Counted from the stretch's first letter, positions 1 to 9,203 are shown. The stretch is 64,000 nucleotides of DNA from an uncultured Roseburia sp. (GCA_947088345.1 CAMUGE010000006.1:28702-92701); one strand, 5' to 3'. A program made the numbers and translations. The notes: generated by a model not told the origin, from the sequence alone.

Positions 1-186
1 AGCCTTTACCTGCATTTTGAGTGCGGGATCTGGATGTACGGTGCGAGAGCCGTAATGCAGGTAAAGGAGGACTGTATTGACACGTTCCAGAAGTCGAAAG
101 AAATTTCGCTTGCATTTTGCATGAACCGCCCGCTGCCCGTTCGTATTCTGCAAAGTTTGATGCGTCTGCTTGCCCCGCTTCTCTAG
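1..186 (+). CDS. cls: Cardiolipin synthase (phospholipase D family), C-terminal end only
   Basis: Only the last 61 codons are inside the window; the frame is open from base 1 to the TAG at 184-186. The translated end contains SLYLHFECGIWMYG and finishes LQSLMRLLAPLL, a pattern typical of the C-terminus of bacterial cardiolipin synthases, which join two phosphatidylglycerols at the membrane. The HKD catalytic motifs would lie upstream and cannot be checked. Its stop codon interlocks with the stop of the opposite-strand carboxypeptidase remnant, so the two genes converge with no spacer. The family call rests on this short tail only. Confidence 0.7.
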   Translation, partial: SLYLHFECGIWMYGARAVMQVKEDCIDTFQKSKEISLAFCMNRPLPVRILQSLMRLLAPLL

Positions 187-977
187 GTCAGGAAAAATAA
201 GACTGTCTTAAAGAAGTAATCGCGGTAAGCCGCGCGTTCTATGCTTTCGGTGTAGAGGATATCGACGCTTCCGATCTCTTTGCCATTTAATGTGTAGACA
301 ACTTTTCCGGCGGGGGAACCCTGCGTAACGGGCGCTTCGGCATCTTTGGGCAGTAAGGTTTCCTTTTGTATGCCGGAAAGGTCGCTTCCCGTCGTATCAA
401 GATAGGAGAATGTGCCGGAATAGGTAAGCGTCGTCGTCTCTTTTTTTCCTTTTTTGATTGTTAAGTCAGGCAGCGGCGTCATTTCGGTATCTTTATAGAT
501 TCGGCATTTACCGAATCCGTAATTTAACAGTGTGGCCGCGTCCGAAAAACGGACTTTATAGTCGGGAGCTGCCATGATCACGGCGATCAGTTCCATATCG
601 TCTTTTTTGGCGGTGGCGGAAACACAGTATTTGGCAAGGCTTGTGGAGCCTGTTTTTAAGCCGGTTGCATATTGATACTGGCGAATCAGTTTGTTTGTGT
701 TGGTCAGGCCAAATTCGCTTGAGCCGCGCTTTGTGACATGTGTGATGGTATCCATCCAGATTGTACTGTAATCGTGTATTTGCGGGTATTTTGTGATTAG
801 TTCCCGCGACATCAGGGCAACGTCATTTGCGCTGGTCAGATGTCCGTCCGTATCGAGGCCGCAGCAGTTCACAAAATTTGTGTCATTCATGCCAAGGCCT
901 TTGGCGCGCTCGTTCATCTGACGTACAAACTCATTTTCTGAGCCGCAGATAAATTCCGCCATGGCGACACAGGCGTC
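183..977 (-). pseudogene. dacF: D-alanyl-D-alanine carboxypeptidase (DacF/PBP5 type), N-terminally truncated
   Basis: This is the C-terminal part of a peptidase S11 enzyme that trims D-Ala from peptidoglycan stem peptides. The KTG box is present (GLKTGST), followed by a PBP5-type C-terminal beta domain (around GKVVYTLNGKEIGSV) and a short hydrophobic tail. Family-like sequence begins only at YDACVAMAEFICGSE, about one residue after where the SxN motif should end; the expected N is replaced by Y and reading further upstream gives no recognisable peptidase. The signal peptide, the SxxK serine and SxN are therefore missing. The break lies about 30 bases from the ribosome site of the divergent AraC gene, suggesting a deletion or rearrangement joined the two. 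It cannot be catalytically active. Confidence 0.75.
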
Positions 978-1020
978 GTATACAAATAGTAGACAGAGGA
1001 AACGTTGGGAGGAACAGCCG

Positions 1021-1908
1021 ATGCGCCGCAGTTATGTACCGATCACGGCTACCCCGTTCGCAGCAGGGCCAAAATATCTGGAGATAGTTCCGTCTAACCA
1101 CTGGCTGCGAAATTACATACGCTGTTTTTGGGGGAGCGAGAAACCTTATTGGAAAAACAAAGCGTCAGGCCCCGATCTGGTAATTCCGGATACCTGTGCC
1201 GATATTATCTATTATATGGATTATACGGACAATAAAGTTATGGCCGGCTTCTGTGGTCCGAATGACAGAAGTTTTTATGCGAATGATCCGTTTGGGACAG
1301 GGCATCTTGTCTCGACTTTCTGCATTCGATTTTATGCGTGGGGCGCATATGCATTTTCCGAGGATTCTCTCTCCGATACGATAAACGGTTTTTTTGACGT
1401 GCAGTCCCGGTTCCGATGGCTTGATTGTCAGCTGCAGAAGAGATTGTTTGAAATGAAAACCATACAGGATACAGTCCGATTTGCAGAACAGCTGTTTATG
1501 AAAAGAATTTTATCGGTCAGGCAGAATCAGATTATCGACGACGCAGTAGATGCGCTGCTGTTTCATCGGGGGACTTTGAGCGCAGCCGCGCTTGCGAAAG
1601 AGGCGTTTGTCAGCAGCAGGCAGCTGGAGCGGGTGTTTCGCGAATATACAGGCATTACGCCGAAAAAGATCAGCAATCTTGTGCGTTACCAGTATCTGTG
1701 GAATGATATTGTAAGAAATCCGGGCTTTCAGATCCTGGATGCAGTTGAAAAATATAACTATACAGATCAGCCGCATTTGATGCGCGAGTTTAAACGCTAT
1801 CATGCGATGGGTATAAAACAGGCAAGGCGGTATGCCCGTTTGAATGTCGCAAATATACAAGACGACGGCGCCTGTAACTGTTATGATCTTTCCAAAGGAG
1901 GGACGTAG
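1021..1908 (+). CDS. AraC-family transcriptional regulator
   Basis: A 295-residue regulator. The N-terminal 130 or so residues resemble the DUF6597 ligand/sensor domain (PITATPFAAGPKYLEIVPS, then LVIPDTCADIIYYMD). The C-terminal 100 residues form the double helix-turn-helix (AAALAKEAFVSSRQLERVF, ITPKKISNLVRYQYLW). The frame is open further upstream, but I chose ATG 1021 because GGGAGGA at 1007-1013 sits eight bases ahead and the extra residues fall in the truncated dacF junction. It is followed one base later by the DUF3795 gene, so the two are co-transcribed. Target and inducer are unknown. Confidence 0.8.
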   Translation: MRRSYVPITATPFAAGPKYLEIVPSNHWLRNYIRCFWGSEKPYWKNKASGPDLVIPDTCADIIYYMDYTDNKVMAGFCGPNDRSFYANDPFGTGHLVSTFCIRFYAWGAYAFSEDSLSDTINGFFDVQSRFRWLDCQLQKRLFEMKTIQDTVRFAEQLFMKRILSVRQNQIIDDAVDALLFHRGTLSAAALAKEAFVSSRQLERVFREYTGITPKKISNLVRYQYLWNDIVRNPGFQILDAVEKYNYTDQPHLMREFKRYHAMGIKQARRYARLNVANIQDDGACNCYDLSKGGT

Positions 1909-1909
1909 A

Positions 1910-2197
1910 ATGGCAGATATCAGTGTTTGCGGGACAGACTGCAGCGCATGCTGCTGTTTCGGATCTATGTGCAGCGGCTGTAATAAATGTGAGGGAAAAG
2001 TATTTCATGTGCCGGATCAGAAAGCGTGCGCAATTTATGCATGTACGGTGCAGGAAAAGGGATTTAAAAACTGCGGCGAATGTACGCAGGTCCCGTGCAG
2101 TATATGGACAGGCATGAGAGATCCGAAATATTCCGACGAGGAATTTCAGCAGAATATTGATATGCGCGTAAAGAAATTACAAGAACTCAGTCAGTAA
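1910..2197 (+). CDS. DUF3795 cysteine-rich protein
   Basis: A 95-residue protein beginning MADISVCGTDCSACCCFG and rich in paired cysteines (CSGC, CEGK, CAIYAC, CGEC, PCSIW), which matches the DUF3795 family; these cysteines probably bind metal. The start at 1910 follows AAAGGAGG at 1894-1901, which overlaps the end of the AraC gene. Co-transcription with the AraC regulator and the terminator just after it define a two-gene unit. Its biochemical function is not known. Confidence 0.75.
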   Translation: MADISVCGTDCSACCCFGSMCSGCNKCEGKVFHVPDQKACAIYACTVQEKGFKNCGECTQVPCSIWTGMRDPKYSDEEFQQNIDMRVKKLQELSQ

Positions 2198-2208
2198 CTT
2201 TTGCGCCT

Positions 2209-2255
2209 GACACCCGTTTTGCATTTGTTTTGTGCGGAACGGGCGTCTTTTTTTT
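2209..2255 (+). terminator. Rho-independent terminator
   Basis: GACACCCGTT (2209-2218) pairs with AACGGGCGTC (2238-2247) with one mismatch and is followed by eight T. It closes the AraC-DUF3795 unit. Confidence 0.75.
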
Positions 2256-2264
2256 CTGCGGTTG

Positions 2265-2293
2265 TTGAATCAGGCGTGCCGTTATGATACAAT
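2265..2293 (+). promoter_or_regulatory. Sigma-A promoter for binding protein / GGDEF-EAL operon
   Basis: TTGAAT at 2265-2270, a 17-base spacer, and TACAAT at 2288-2293. It lies about 50 bases before the ATG of the binding-protein gene. Confidence 0.7.
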
Positions 2294-2341
2294 AGATCCA
2301 TAGACAGGACAAAAGAAAAAAGTAATCGAGGGGAGTTTTCA

Positions 2342-3781
2342 ATGCAGCGGAAAAAGACAGTATTTTATTGCGGAGTATGCGTGATTGCAATTCTATTAAG
2401 CGGGTGCGGCGACAGTTCGCCGCTGGATGCGCAGGACCCGGTGACAATTGACGTGTGGACCTATTACAACGGCGATCAGCTCAGTGCGTTTGACAGCCTG
2501 GTAAAAGAATTTAACGAGACTGTCGGTAAAGAAAAAGGAATTGTCGTAAAAGGATACAGCCAGGGGTCGGTAATCGACCTGGAGACAAATGTGCTGGCGG
2601 CAGTCAGAGGGGAAGTCGGAGCGGACGAAGTGCCGGATATCTTTGCGGCGTACGCAGACACGGCCTATACAGTTGACCAGCTGGGGCAGGCAGTAGATTT
2701 AAAAGAATATTTGACGGAGGAAGAAATTTCCTCCTACATAGACAGCTATATGAATGAAGGCGATTTTAGCGGCAGCGGCGAGATCAAGATATTTCCAATG
2801 GCAAAATCCACGGAAGTGCTGGTGATCAACAAGACGGACTGGGATAAATTTGCAGAGGATACGGGAGCGACATATGATGATCTTGCCGATCTGGAAAAGT
2901 TGTGCGAGACGGCAAAGATGTATTATGAGTGGACCGACGCAAAGACGCCGGAGGTGCCAAACGACGGACGTGCATTGTTTGGCAGAGATGCAATGGCAAA
3001 TTATATGCTGATTGGCGGTATGCAGCTTGGAACGGAGATTTTTCAGGTGTCGGACGGAGCGATGACACTTCAGTTTGACGAGGAAACGGCGCGGAGACTG
3101 TGGAACTGCTATTATGTGTCTTATGTAAAAGGTTATTTTGCGGCGGGCGGACGCTTTCGCAGCGACGATATCAAGACCGGAAATATCATTGCCTATGTGG
3201 GTTCTTCTTCCGGCGTTTCGTTTTTTCCGGAGGAAGTAAACACGGAAAGCGGCGAGCGCTATCCGATTGAGATGGAGGTACTGCCCAGCCCTGGTTTTCC
3301 CGGGGAGAACGCGGATTATGCGGTGCAGCAGGGCGCCGGTATGGTGGTGACTAAGGGAAGCGAACAGGAAATCTTTGCTTCGGTCGAGTTTTTAAAGTGG
3401 TTTACATCGGATGAGCGAAATATAGAGTTCTCGGTTAACTCAGGTTATCTTCCGGTGAAAAAAACAGCAAACGATATTGACAGGATTTTAGGCAGCGGGG
3501 CGCAGATAAGCGGTAATCTGGAAAAAGTGCTGCCGGTAGCTGTTGAGACGGTAAACGCGAACCGGATGTATACTACAAAGGCGTTTGCGTCCGCCACAAA
3601 AGCACGAAGTATTTTGGAGAATACATTAAGCGACCGGGCTGCGGCAGACCGTGAGGCAGTGATTTTAAAGATGGCATCGGGATTGAGTCTGGACGATGCG
3701 GCGGCGGAATTTATTTCGGATATCAATTTTTTGTCATGGTATGAGGAGACAAAAGAGCAGCTTAAGCCATTGGAAAATTAG
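2342..3781 (+). CDS. Extracellular solute-binding lipoprotein paired with a c-di-GMP protein
   Basis: A 479-residue family 1 type solute-binding protein. The signal peptide ends in a lipobox (LLSGC, lipidated Cys22), so it is anchored outside the membrane. After it come VTIDVWTYYNGDQLSAF and the usual two-lobe fold signatures, such as VPDIFAAYADTAY and SVEFLKWFTSDERN. No permease or ATPase gene is nearby; instead the next gene, two bases downstream, is a membrane GGDEF-EAL protein. I infer that this binding protein presents a ligand to that sensor rather than feeding a transporter, though a remote permease cannot be excluded. Confidence 0.8.
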   Translation: MQRKKTVFYCGVCVIAILLSGCGDSSPLDAQDPVTIDVWTYYNGDQLSAFDSLVKEFNETVGKEKGIVVKGYSQGSVIDLETNVLAAVRGEVGADEVPDIFAAYADTAYTVDQLGQAVDLKEYLTEEEISSYIDSYMNEGDFSGSGEIKIFPMAKSTEVLVINKTDWDKFAEDTGATYDDLADLEKLCETAKMYYEWTDAKTPEVPNDGRALFGRDAMANYMLIGGMQLGTEIFQVSDGAMTLQFDEETARRLWNCYYVSYVKGYFAAGGRFRSDDIKTGNIIAYVGSSSGVSFFPEEVNTESGERYPIEMEVLPSPGFPGENADYAVQQGAGMVVTKGSEQEIFASVEFLKWFTSDERNIEFSVNSGYLPVKKTANDIDRILGSGAQISGNLEKVLPVAVETVNANRMYTTKAFASATKARSILENTLSDRAAADREAVILKMASGLSLDDAAAEFISDINFLSWYEETKEQLKPLEN

Positions 3782-3783
3782 GA

Positions 3784-6768
3784 ATGCGGGTGAGGAAAAT
3801 GACTGGAAAGAAAAAGGGCAGAACGATTTTCCGCGTTCTGGTATTGCCGTTTCTTTGTATACTGGCAGCACAGCTTTTTGTTCTGGCGGGCAGTCTGGTA
3901 TTTGGCGGCGTGATGGATCGGCTCAATCAAAACGCGAAAGATATTCTGGCGCAGCAGGTAGAAAACAGGGGAAACTATCTTCTGAACGAGATGGTTGGAA
4001 ACTGGTCCGGGCTGAATCTTATATTAGAAAGGATCAATGCGGTTGTAGAAGAACAAACGGAACAGGGATTATTTGCGCTTTCTGATCTGAATGAAAATGA
4101 TAAAGTCTGTGAATCATTGCTGGAAGAAATGCATACCGAATTGATTGACACAATGTATAACAAACAGGTGTCCGGGGTTTTCCTGATATTAAATACGAAA
4201 AGTCTGGACGGGGAAGATGCCCCGGAAACGTTAAACGGGATCTATCTGCGGGATCTCGACCCGTCGTCTACACCGTCGAGGCGGCATGAGGATATTCTTA
4301 CGGAACGTGCGCCGGCAGAGGTGGTTCGTTCGGGCAGGATTGCCACAGATACCGGCTGGCAGCCTGTTTTTTCCCGAGAGGACAGCGTGCTGCAGCCTTT
4401 TTTTTACCGGCCCTATATGGCGGCGTATCGGGACGGCGGAAAGCTTGCGGCAAAAGAGTACGGATATTGGACGTGCGAACCGTACCGGCTGAGTGGAGAT
4501 GAACACTCCGCGATTGCGTATTCGGTGCCGTTATTGTTGGAGGACGGAACGGTCTATGGAGTTTTGGGAGTTGAGATCCTGACGGACTATCTGCAGTCGC
4601 TTTTGCCCTGCGGCGAATTGATGGAGGAGGGAAACGGCTCTTATCTTGTGGCAGTTTCAAAAGACGGCGGCGAACTCTCTCCTCTTGTTTTTTCCAGTGA
4701 ATCGATTACATGGGAAGATATGGAACAATTGCAGATTGCGCTGCGCGGAGATAATACGGAAGCTTATGACCGTGAAAATAATTATTTTGGAGCCGCGAAG
4801 CCGCTTGCGATCTATAACAGCAACGCGCCGTTTGAATCGGACCGATGGTATCTGATCGGGATTGGAGCCGAAGAACATTTATTTGCTTTTTCCGGGCAAA
4901 TTCGCATGATACTTCTCTTTTCTTTTATCCTGACAGTCGGAATCGGGGGCGCAGGTATCCTCTATGTCAGTTATAAATTATCAAAACCGGTTCGGCAGCT
5001 TTCTAAAGAGGTAGAGCAAGCGAAGCATGAGAACCGGCTGCCCGAGTTGTCAGATACCGGGATTCTGGAAATTGACCGGTTTGCCGATGCCATTGTGCAG
5101 CTGCAGCAGGAAGTGATGGATTTTTCGACAAGATTTCTGCAGATTATTGATATGGCAAGCGTGGATATCGCCGGATACGAGGTAAAGGACGGTTCGGATT
5201 GTGTGTTTGTCACAGAGAATTATTTCCCTCTGCTTGGCGCGGATGCGCCGGATGTGTCTCACCTGACGCCGGATGAGTTTTGGGAGCGTTTAAACCAGGC
5301 AAAGAAGAAACTGAAATGCTGTGTTTCGGAGGAGGGAAACGAAGTATATAAAGTGGCGGCAAAAGACGGCGGGGAGCGGTATCTGCGGTTTGAGGATATC
5401 AAAGACGACGGCAGACATGTCGGATTGGTGGAAGATGTGACAGCCGCCACATTGGAGCGTATGCGCATAGAGCGTGAAAGGGACTGCGACGGTCTGACAA
5501 AACTATACAGCAGGCGCGGCTTCCGGCGGGAAGCGGACGCTCTGTTTTTGAACCCGGACCGTTTGAAAGAAGCGGCTCTTTTAATGATAGATCTCGATAA
5601 CTTAAAAATGACGAACGATAAATACGGCCACAGCTTCGGCGATCATTATATCCAGACGGCGGGAAGGTGTTTTTTGGAGAATACGCCGAAAGAAACAGTA
5701 TGCGCCCGTATATCCGGGGACGAGTTTCTTTTGTTTTTCCATGGGTATGAAAGCAGGGAGGAAATATCCGAACACATCAGGGCGCTCTACCGGGCGATCG
5801 GCGAGGTCAGATTTCATTTTCCTGACGGCAGCAGTATGGGCCTTAGCGCTTCCGGCGGCGTGGCATGGTATGGAAAAGACAGTTCCGATCTCTCGGAGTT
5901 AATGAAATATGCGGATTTTGCGATGTATCAGGTCAAATGCTCCCAAAAAGGAGAGGTAAAAGAGTTTGACCGGAATGCATATCAGGAAAAAATGTACCGT
6001 AATCAGAATCGTCTCGAATTTCACCGCCTGATCGAAAACGAACAGGTTGACTATCATTTTCAGCCTGTTTTTGACGGCAAAACCGGAGAGCCGTTTGCAT
6101 ATGAAGCGCTGATGCGCGTAGATTTTTCCACATTAAAATCTCCCGAAACCGTGTTAAAGCTTGCAAGGGAAGAGGGGCGTATGCATGATATTGAGCGAAT
6201 TACAATGTTTCGGGCAAGTGAAATTTACTGCGAATTGTTAGAAAAAAACCTTGTATCGGATACGACGCTGCTGTTTCTCAATTCCATTGCAAGCGAGCGT
6301 ATGACGGAACAGGAGGAACGGGAGTACCATCAGCGGTTTGCGCATATTCAGTCGAGAGTCGTCGTTGAGATCACCGAAGCGGAGCATATGGATCTGGAAC
6401 TTGTTGATAAGAAAAAAGAGGTGGAAGGGTTTTCCGGGATGTTTGCGCTGGATGATTATGGAAGAGGGTATAACAGCGAGATTAACCTGTTGGAATTAAA
6501 GCCTGATTTTGTTAAGGTCGATATCACGATGGTGCGTGACATAGACAAAGATATCAACAAACAGCAGATTGTTTCGAATATTGTGGCTTATGCACACAAA
6601 AGAAATATGAAGATTATCGCGGAGGGACTGGAGACAAAAGCGGAAGTCGTAAAATCGCTTGAGCTTGGCGTAGATCTGCTGCAGGGCTTCTTTCTTGCAT
6701 GTCCGGCGCCGATACCGCCGAAAATCAGCGAGGAAGCTTTTTCGTTAATACAAAAGTACTGGGAATAA
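3784..6768 (+). CDS. Membrane GGDEF-EAL cyclic-di-GMP turnover protein
   Basis: A 994-residue protein: first membrane helix at about 13-38, a large extracytoplasmic sensor region (probably dCache-like) to about 372, second helix at about 373-398, HAMP-like linker, a PAS-like stretch, GGDEF domain at about 565-730 (DGLTKLYSRRGF, signature SGDEF near 643) and EAL domain at about 745-985. The EAL motif (YEALMRVD), the ITE, DDYGRGYN and KVD stretches and AEGLET all look intact, so phosphodiesterase activity is likely; SGDEF is a variant compatible with cyclase activity. It is co-transcribed with the preceding binding lipoprotein. Start 3784 is weakly supported; ATG 3799 is an alternative. Confidence 0.85.
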   Translation: MRVRKMTGKKKGRTIFRVLVLPFLCILAAQLFVLAGSLVFGGVMDRLNQNAKDILAQQVENRGNYLLNEMVGNWSGLNLILERINAVVEEQTEQGLFALSDLNENDKVCESLLEEMHTELIDTMYNKQVSGVFLILNTKSLDGEDAPETLNGIYLRDLDPSSTPSRRHEDILTERAPAEVVRSGRIATDTGWQPVFSREDSVLQPFFYRPYMAAYRDGGKLAAKEYGYWTCEPYRLSGDEHSAIAYSVPLLLEDGTVYGVLGVEILTDYLQSLLPCGELMEEGNGSYLVAVSKDGGELSPLVFSSESITWEDMEQLQIALRGDNTEAYDRENNYFGAAKPLAIYNSNAPFESDRWYLIGIGAEEHLFAFSGQIRMILLFSFILTVGIGGAGILYVSYKLSKPVRQLSKEVEQAKHENRLPELSDTGILEIDRFADAIVQLQQEVMDFSTRFLQIIDMASVDIAGYEVKDGSDCVFVTENYFPLLGADAPDVSHLTPDEFWERLNQAKKKLKCCVSEEGNEVYKVAAKDGGERYLRFEDIKDDGRHVGLVEDVTAATLERMRIERERDCDGLTKLYSRRGFRREADALFLNPDRLKEAALLMIDLDNLKMTNDKYGHSFGDHYIQTAGRCFLENTPKETVCARISGDEFLLFFHGYESREEISEHIRALYRAIGEVRFHFPDGSSMGLSASGGVAWYGKDSSDLSELMKYADFAMYQVKCSQKGEVKEFDRNAYQEKMYRNQNRLEFHRLIENEQVDYHFQPVFDGKTGEPFAYEALMRVDFSTLKSPETVLKLAREEGRMHDIERITMFRASEIYCELLEKNLVSDTTLLFLNSIASERMTEQEEREYHQRFAHIQSRVVVEITEAEHMDLELVDKKKEVEGFSGMFALDDYGRGYNSEINLLELKPDFVKVDITMVRDIDKDINKQQIVSNIVAYAHKRNMKIIAEGLETKAEVVKSLELGVDLLQGFFLACPAPIPPKISEEAFSLIQKYWE

Positions 6769-6972
6769 TACAGAACAGTTCGGCTTTCGGCTTCACTCCC
6801 GCGCCCGGTGTATAAAGAATGCTCCGTAGTCGTATTCCGGCGCCTGCATAACTTCGGGAATTTCGTAAAGTTGGACTGTTACAATAAAAAAAATGATTGT
6901 CAGGGCTTGCCGAATCAGGGCAGATATGAGACAATCAAAAATGGTTGGAATAACTTACAGGAGGAAGTGATT

Positions 6973-8028
6973 ATGAGACAGTTTTTTGGTACAAGCCGAA
7001 GCGGTAATCTTGCGGAAGCAGTCAGGGGGTTAAACAATCCCGGATTTCTGATGCTTCTGTGTAATGACGACCGTTTTGAGGCGCATGTAAAGTCATTGGA
7101 AAAACTCTATCCGAAAGTTCCGAGTATTGGATGCGTCGGGATGAGCTATGATGCGGCAATGGTCGAGCGGGGCGTCAGTGTGATTGCTTTTTGCGACGGT
7201 GTCGTCGCTGCGGCGAACGCATTGGAACAGGTCTCTTCCATGCCGATTAAATATATCAGGCGGCTGGAGGAGGATCTGCACAAAGTACAGGCTTCCAGCA
7301 AGGATACGGTGTGTATTGACTTTTGTACCGGAAACGATGCCTGTGTATTGACTACAATCTATACGGCATTGCGCAGAAACGGCATTCAGCTTGTAGGCGG
7401 CACGGGCGATGCGGGCAAAGTATCGGTGAACGGAAAAATATACGAGGATGCTGTTGCCTATGCGCTGGTACGCAATTTAAACGGCCGTGTGAAAACTTAT
7501 AAAGAAAATATTTACCGTCCGATGAGCCGGTACCGGTTTATTGCCTCCAAAACGGATAAAGCAAACTACATACTCGGAGCGTTAAACGGAAAACCGGCAA
7601 AACAGGTCTATCAGGATATTCTGCATGTGACAGATAAAGAGATCCTGACACAGACTTTCCGCAACCCGTTTGGGAAGATCAACGGGGAAGATATCTGTAT
7701 TATATCAATTAAGGACGTAAGCGGCAATGCGCTTGCCTGCTTTCGCCAGGTCAATGATTCCGATGTACTGACACTGCTGGAACTTGCCGATTACAGGGCG
7801 GTCACACAGCAGACGATCGCGCAGATCTGCCAGGATTTTCCGAGGCGTTCCGCCGTCTTTTCGGTCAATTGCCTGTTCCGTTACAAATTATTTACGGAGA
7901 CAAATTATATGCAGACGTATTTACAGGAGATGGCCAAACTTGGAGGCCACGCCGGACTTGTCGGTTATGGCGAGCACTATAACAACCGCTTTGTCAATCA
8001 GTCTATGACATGTGCAGTATTTGAATAG
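6973..8028 (+). CDS. FIST domain sensory protein
   Basis: A 351-residue soluble protein with FIST N (about residues 25-220) and FIST C (about 225-350) domains, a proposed small-ligand sensor module found with chemoreceptors and diguanylate cyclases. Recognisable stretches are GFLMLLCNDDRFEAHV, VGGTGDAGKVSVNG and, near the end, HAGLVGYGEHYNNRFVNQ. I placed the start at 6973 because a GGAGGAAGTGATT ribosome site precedes it, although the frame is open to 6808. The chemoreceptor gene follows 15 bases later, so the two likely act as sensor and signalling partner, presumably on CheA. Confidence 0.85.
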   Translation: MRQFFGTSRSGNLAEAVRGLNNPGFLMLLCNDDRFEAHVKSLEKLYPKVPSIGCVGMSYDAAMVERGVSVIAFCDGVVAAANALEQVSSMPIKYIRRLEEDLHKVQASSKDTVCIDFCTGNDACVLTTIYTALRRNGIQLVGGTGDAGKVSVNGKIYEDAVAYALVRNLNGRVKTYKENIYRPMSRYRFIASKTDKANYILGALNGKPAKQVYQDILHVTDKEILTQTFRNPFGKINGEDICIISIKDVSGNALACFRQVNDSDVLTLLELADYRAVTQQTIAQICQDFPRRSAVFSVNCLFRYKLFTETNYMQTYLQEMAKLGGHAGLVGYGEHYNNRFVNQSMTCAVFE

Positions 8029-8043
8029 GGGGAAAAGAAGAAA

Positions 8044-8973
8044 ATGTTTCAGAAAAATAAGGACCAGCTGAGGCACAGCAAAGACAGCCTTTATCCGATA
8101 CTGTATGTGACGGACAGCTTGAAAGATTATCAGAAAGAATTTGTTCAAAAAGAGGTGGATACGTTATTTGAGCTTGGCATGGTGTCCAGCACATTTTCGG
8201 AAGTGTTGAAAAAGGCGGATCATTTTCATACGCAGCTGTTAAATTTTGAGCAGACTTTTTCCGGTATTAACCAGGTGGCGGGACAGTTTTCCGATGTGCG
8301 CGAGGCGATCTCTTCGACTGTAGCGGAAACGCAGGAGAAAGTTGAGGAGCTGAAAGATACTTCGATCAGAGTTGAGAAATCATACAGTGAAATGGAACAG
8401 GCATTTGAACAGCTGCAGACGTCGATCAAAAACATTCAGCAGTGCATGGCAAAAATCGTCTTGATTGCAGACGAGACGAATATACTTGCAATCAATGCTT
8501 CTATCGAGGCGGCCAGGGCCGGCGAGGACGGAAAGGGGTTTGCCGTTGTCGCGACCAAAGTAAAAGAGCTTGCGGAAGAGATCAAGGGACTCGCAAACGA
8601 AGCGGATGTCGGCATCCATGAAGTGGAGGAGGGAGCAAGCCAGTTAAACAGCGATATCCAGACATCACAGCAGGTTTTAAACCAGAATATCGATACGGTA
8701 AACAGCACATATGAATCTTTTCACAAAATTACCGAGACGTCGGAAGGGGCTGCTGTCGTACAGGATCAGATTTCAGATGTGATCGACAGCTCTCATCAGG
8801 AGCTGCAGACGATTGGACATTTTTTTGACGAGATGAAACTCCAGTATCAGGAAGTGGTAAAGCATTTACGGCGTGCAAGCAGCCTGGGTACGACAAAGGG
8901 AGCGATGTTTGAGGATATTGACAATATGCTTTCACAGATTCCACTGATTATCAAAGATAAGGATTTTATGTAA
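8044..8973 (+). CDS. Soluble methyl-accepting chemotaxis-type signalling protein
   Basis: A 309-residue protein with no membrane helix. The N-terminal 60 residues have no clear domain; the rest is a coiled-coil MCP signalling domain with a well-conserved hairpin tip ([21 protein letters not shown], split in the family as the CheA/CheW contact) around residues 145-175, followed by [17 protein letters not shown]. It lies 15 bases after the FIST gene, with a terminator downstream. It most likely relays FIST-bound ligand information to a cytoplasmic chemoreceptor array. No che genes are in the window. Confidence 0.8.
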   Translation: MFQKNKDQLRHSKDSLYPILYVTDSLKDYQKEFVQKEVDTLFELGMVSSTFSEVLKKADHFHTQLLNFEQTFSGINQVAGQFSDVREAISSTVAETQEKVEELKDTSIRVEKSYSEMEQAFEQLQTSIKNIQQCMAKIVLIADETNILAINASIEAARAGEDGKGFAVVATKVKELAEEIKGLANEADVGIHEVEEGASQLNSDIQTSQQVLNQNIDTVNSTYESFHKITETSEGAAVVQDQISDVIDSSHQELQTIGHFFDEMKLQYQEVVKHLRRASSLGTTKGAMFEDIDNMLSQIPLIIKDKDFM

Positions 8974-9016
8974 CCGTTCCGCGTTACGATATTTTAGTGC
9001 CAAACGGTATTGCGCA

Positions 9017-9057
9017 AAAAGCGTGCGGAAAGTTAACTTTTCACAGCGCTTTTATTT
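9017..9057 (+). terminator. Rho-independent terminator after FIST-MCP unit
   Basis: AAAAGCG (9017-9023) pairs with CGCTTTT (9047-9053), with an inner palindrome AAAGTTAACTTT, then ATTT. It stands about 45 bases after the chemoreceptor stop codon. Confidence 0.65.
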
Positions 9058-9064
9058 GCAGCGT

Positions 9065-9089
9065 GTTTCCATCATTTTTTGATGGAAAC
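9065..9089. other. Second intergenic stem-loop
   Basis: GTTTCCATCA and TGATGGAAAC form a perfect 10-base stem around a five-T loop. There is no T-run after it, so it is not a canonical terminator in the plus direction; it may protect an mRNA end. Apart from this, the terminator and the promoter, the 8974-9317 gap shows only the leader hairpin. Confidence 0.5.
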
Positions 9090-9138
9090 CGGTTGGTACT
9101 GTAAGTTGATAAAAGGAGTAAGTTCAAGGTTTTTTTTA

Positions 9139-9167
9139 TTTACAGCAAATGTTGAACGTGCTATAAT
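9139..9167 (+). promoter_or_regulatory. Sigma-A promoter of the pantothenate operon
   Basis: TTTACA at 9139-9144, exactly 17 bases, then a perfect TATAAT at 9162-9167. The gene starts about 150 bases later, leaving room for a structured leader. Confidence 0.8.
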
Positions 9168-9170
9168 GTT

Positions 9171-9203
9171 TCCGGATAGTATTCCCTGGGAAACTATACC
9201 GGA
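9171..9203 (+). promoter_or_regulatory. Leader hairpin, candidate pan RNA motif
   Basis: The arms TCCGG-A-TAGT-A-TTCC (9171-9185) and GGAA-ACTA-TA-CCGGA (9189-9203) pair in three blocks with unpaired A residues between them. The published pan motif, found ahead of panB/C/D genes, is a hairpin with conserved bulged adenosines. Position at the very start of a pan operon transcript supports this, but only one hairpin is clear and I cannot run a covariance search. Confidence 0.45.
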
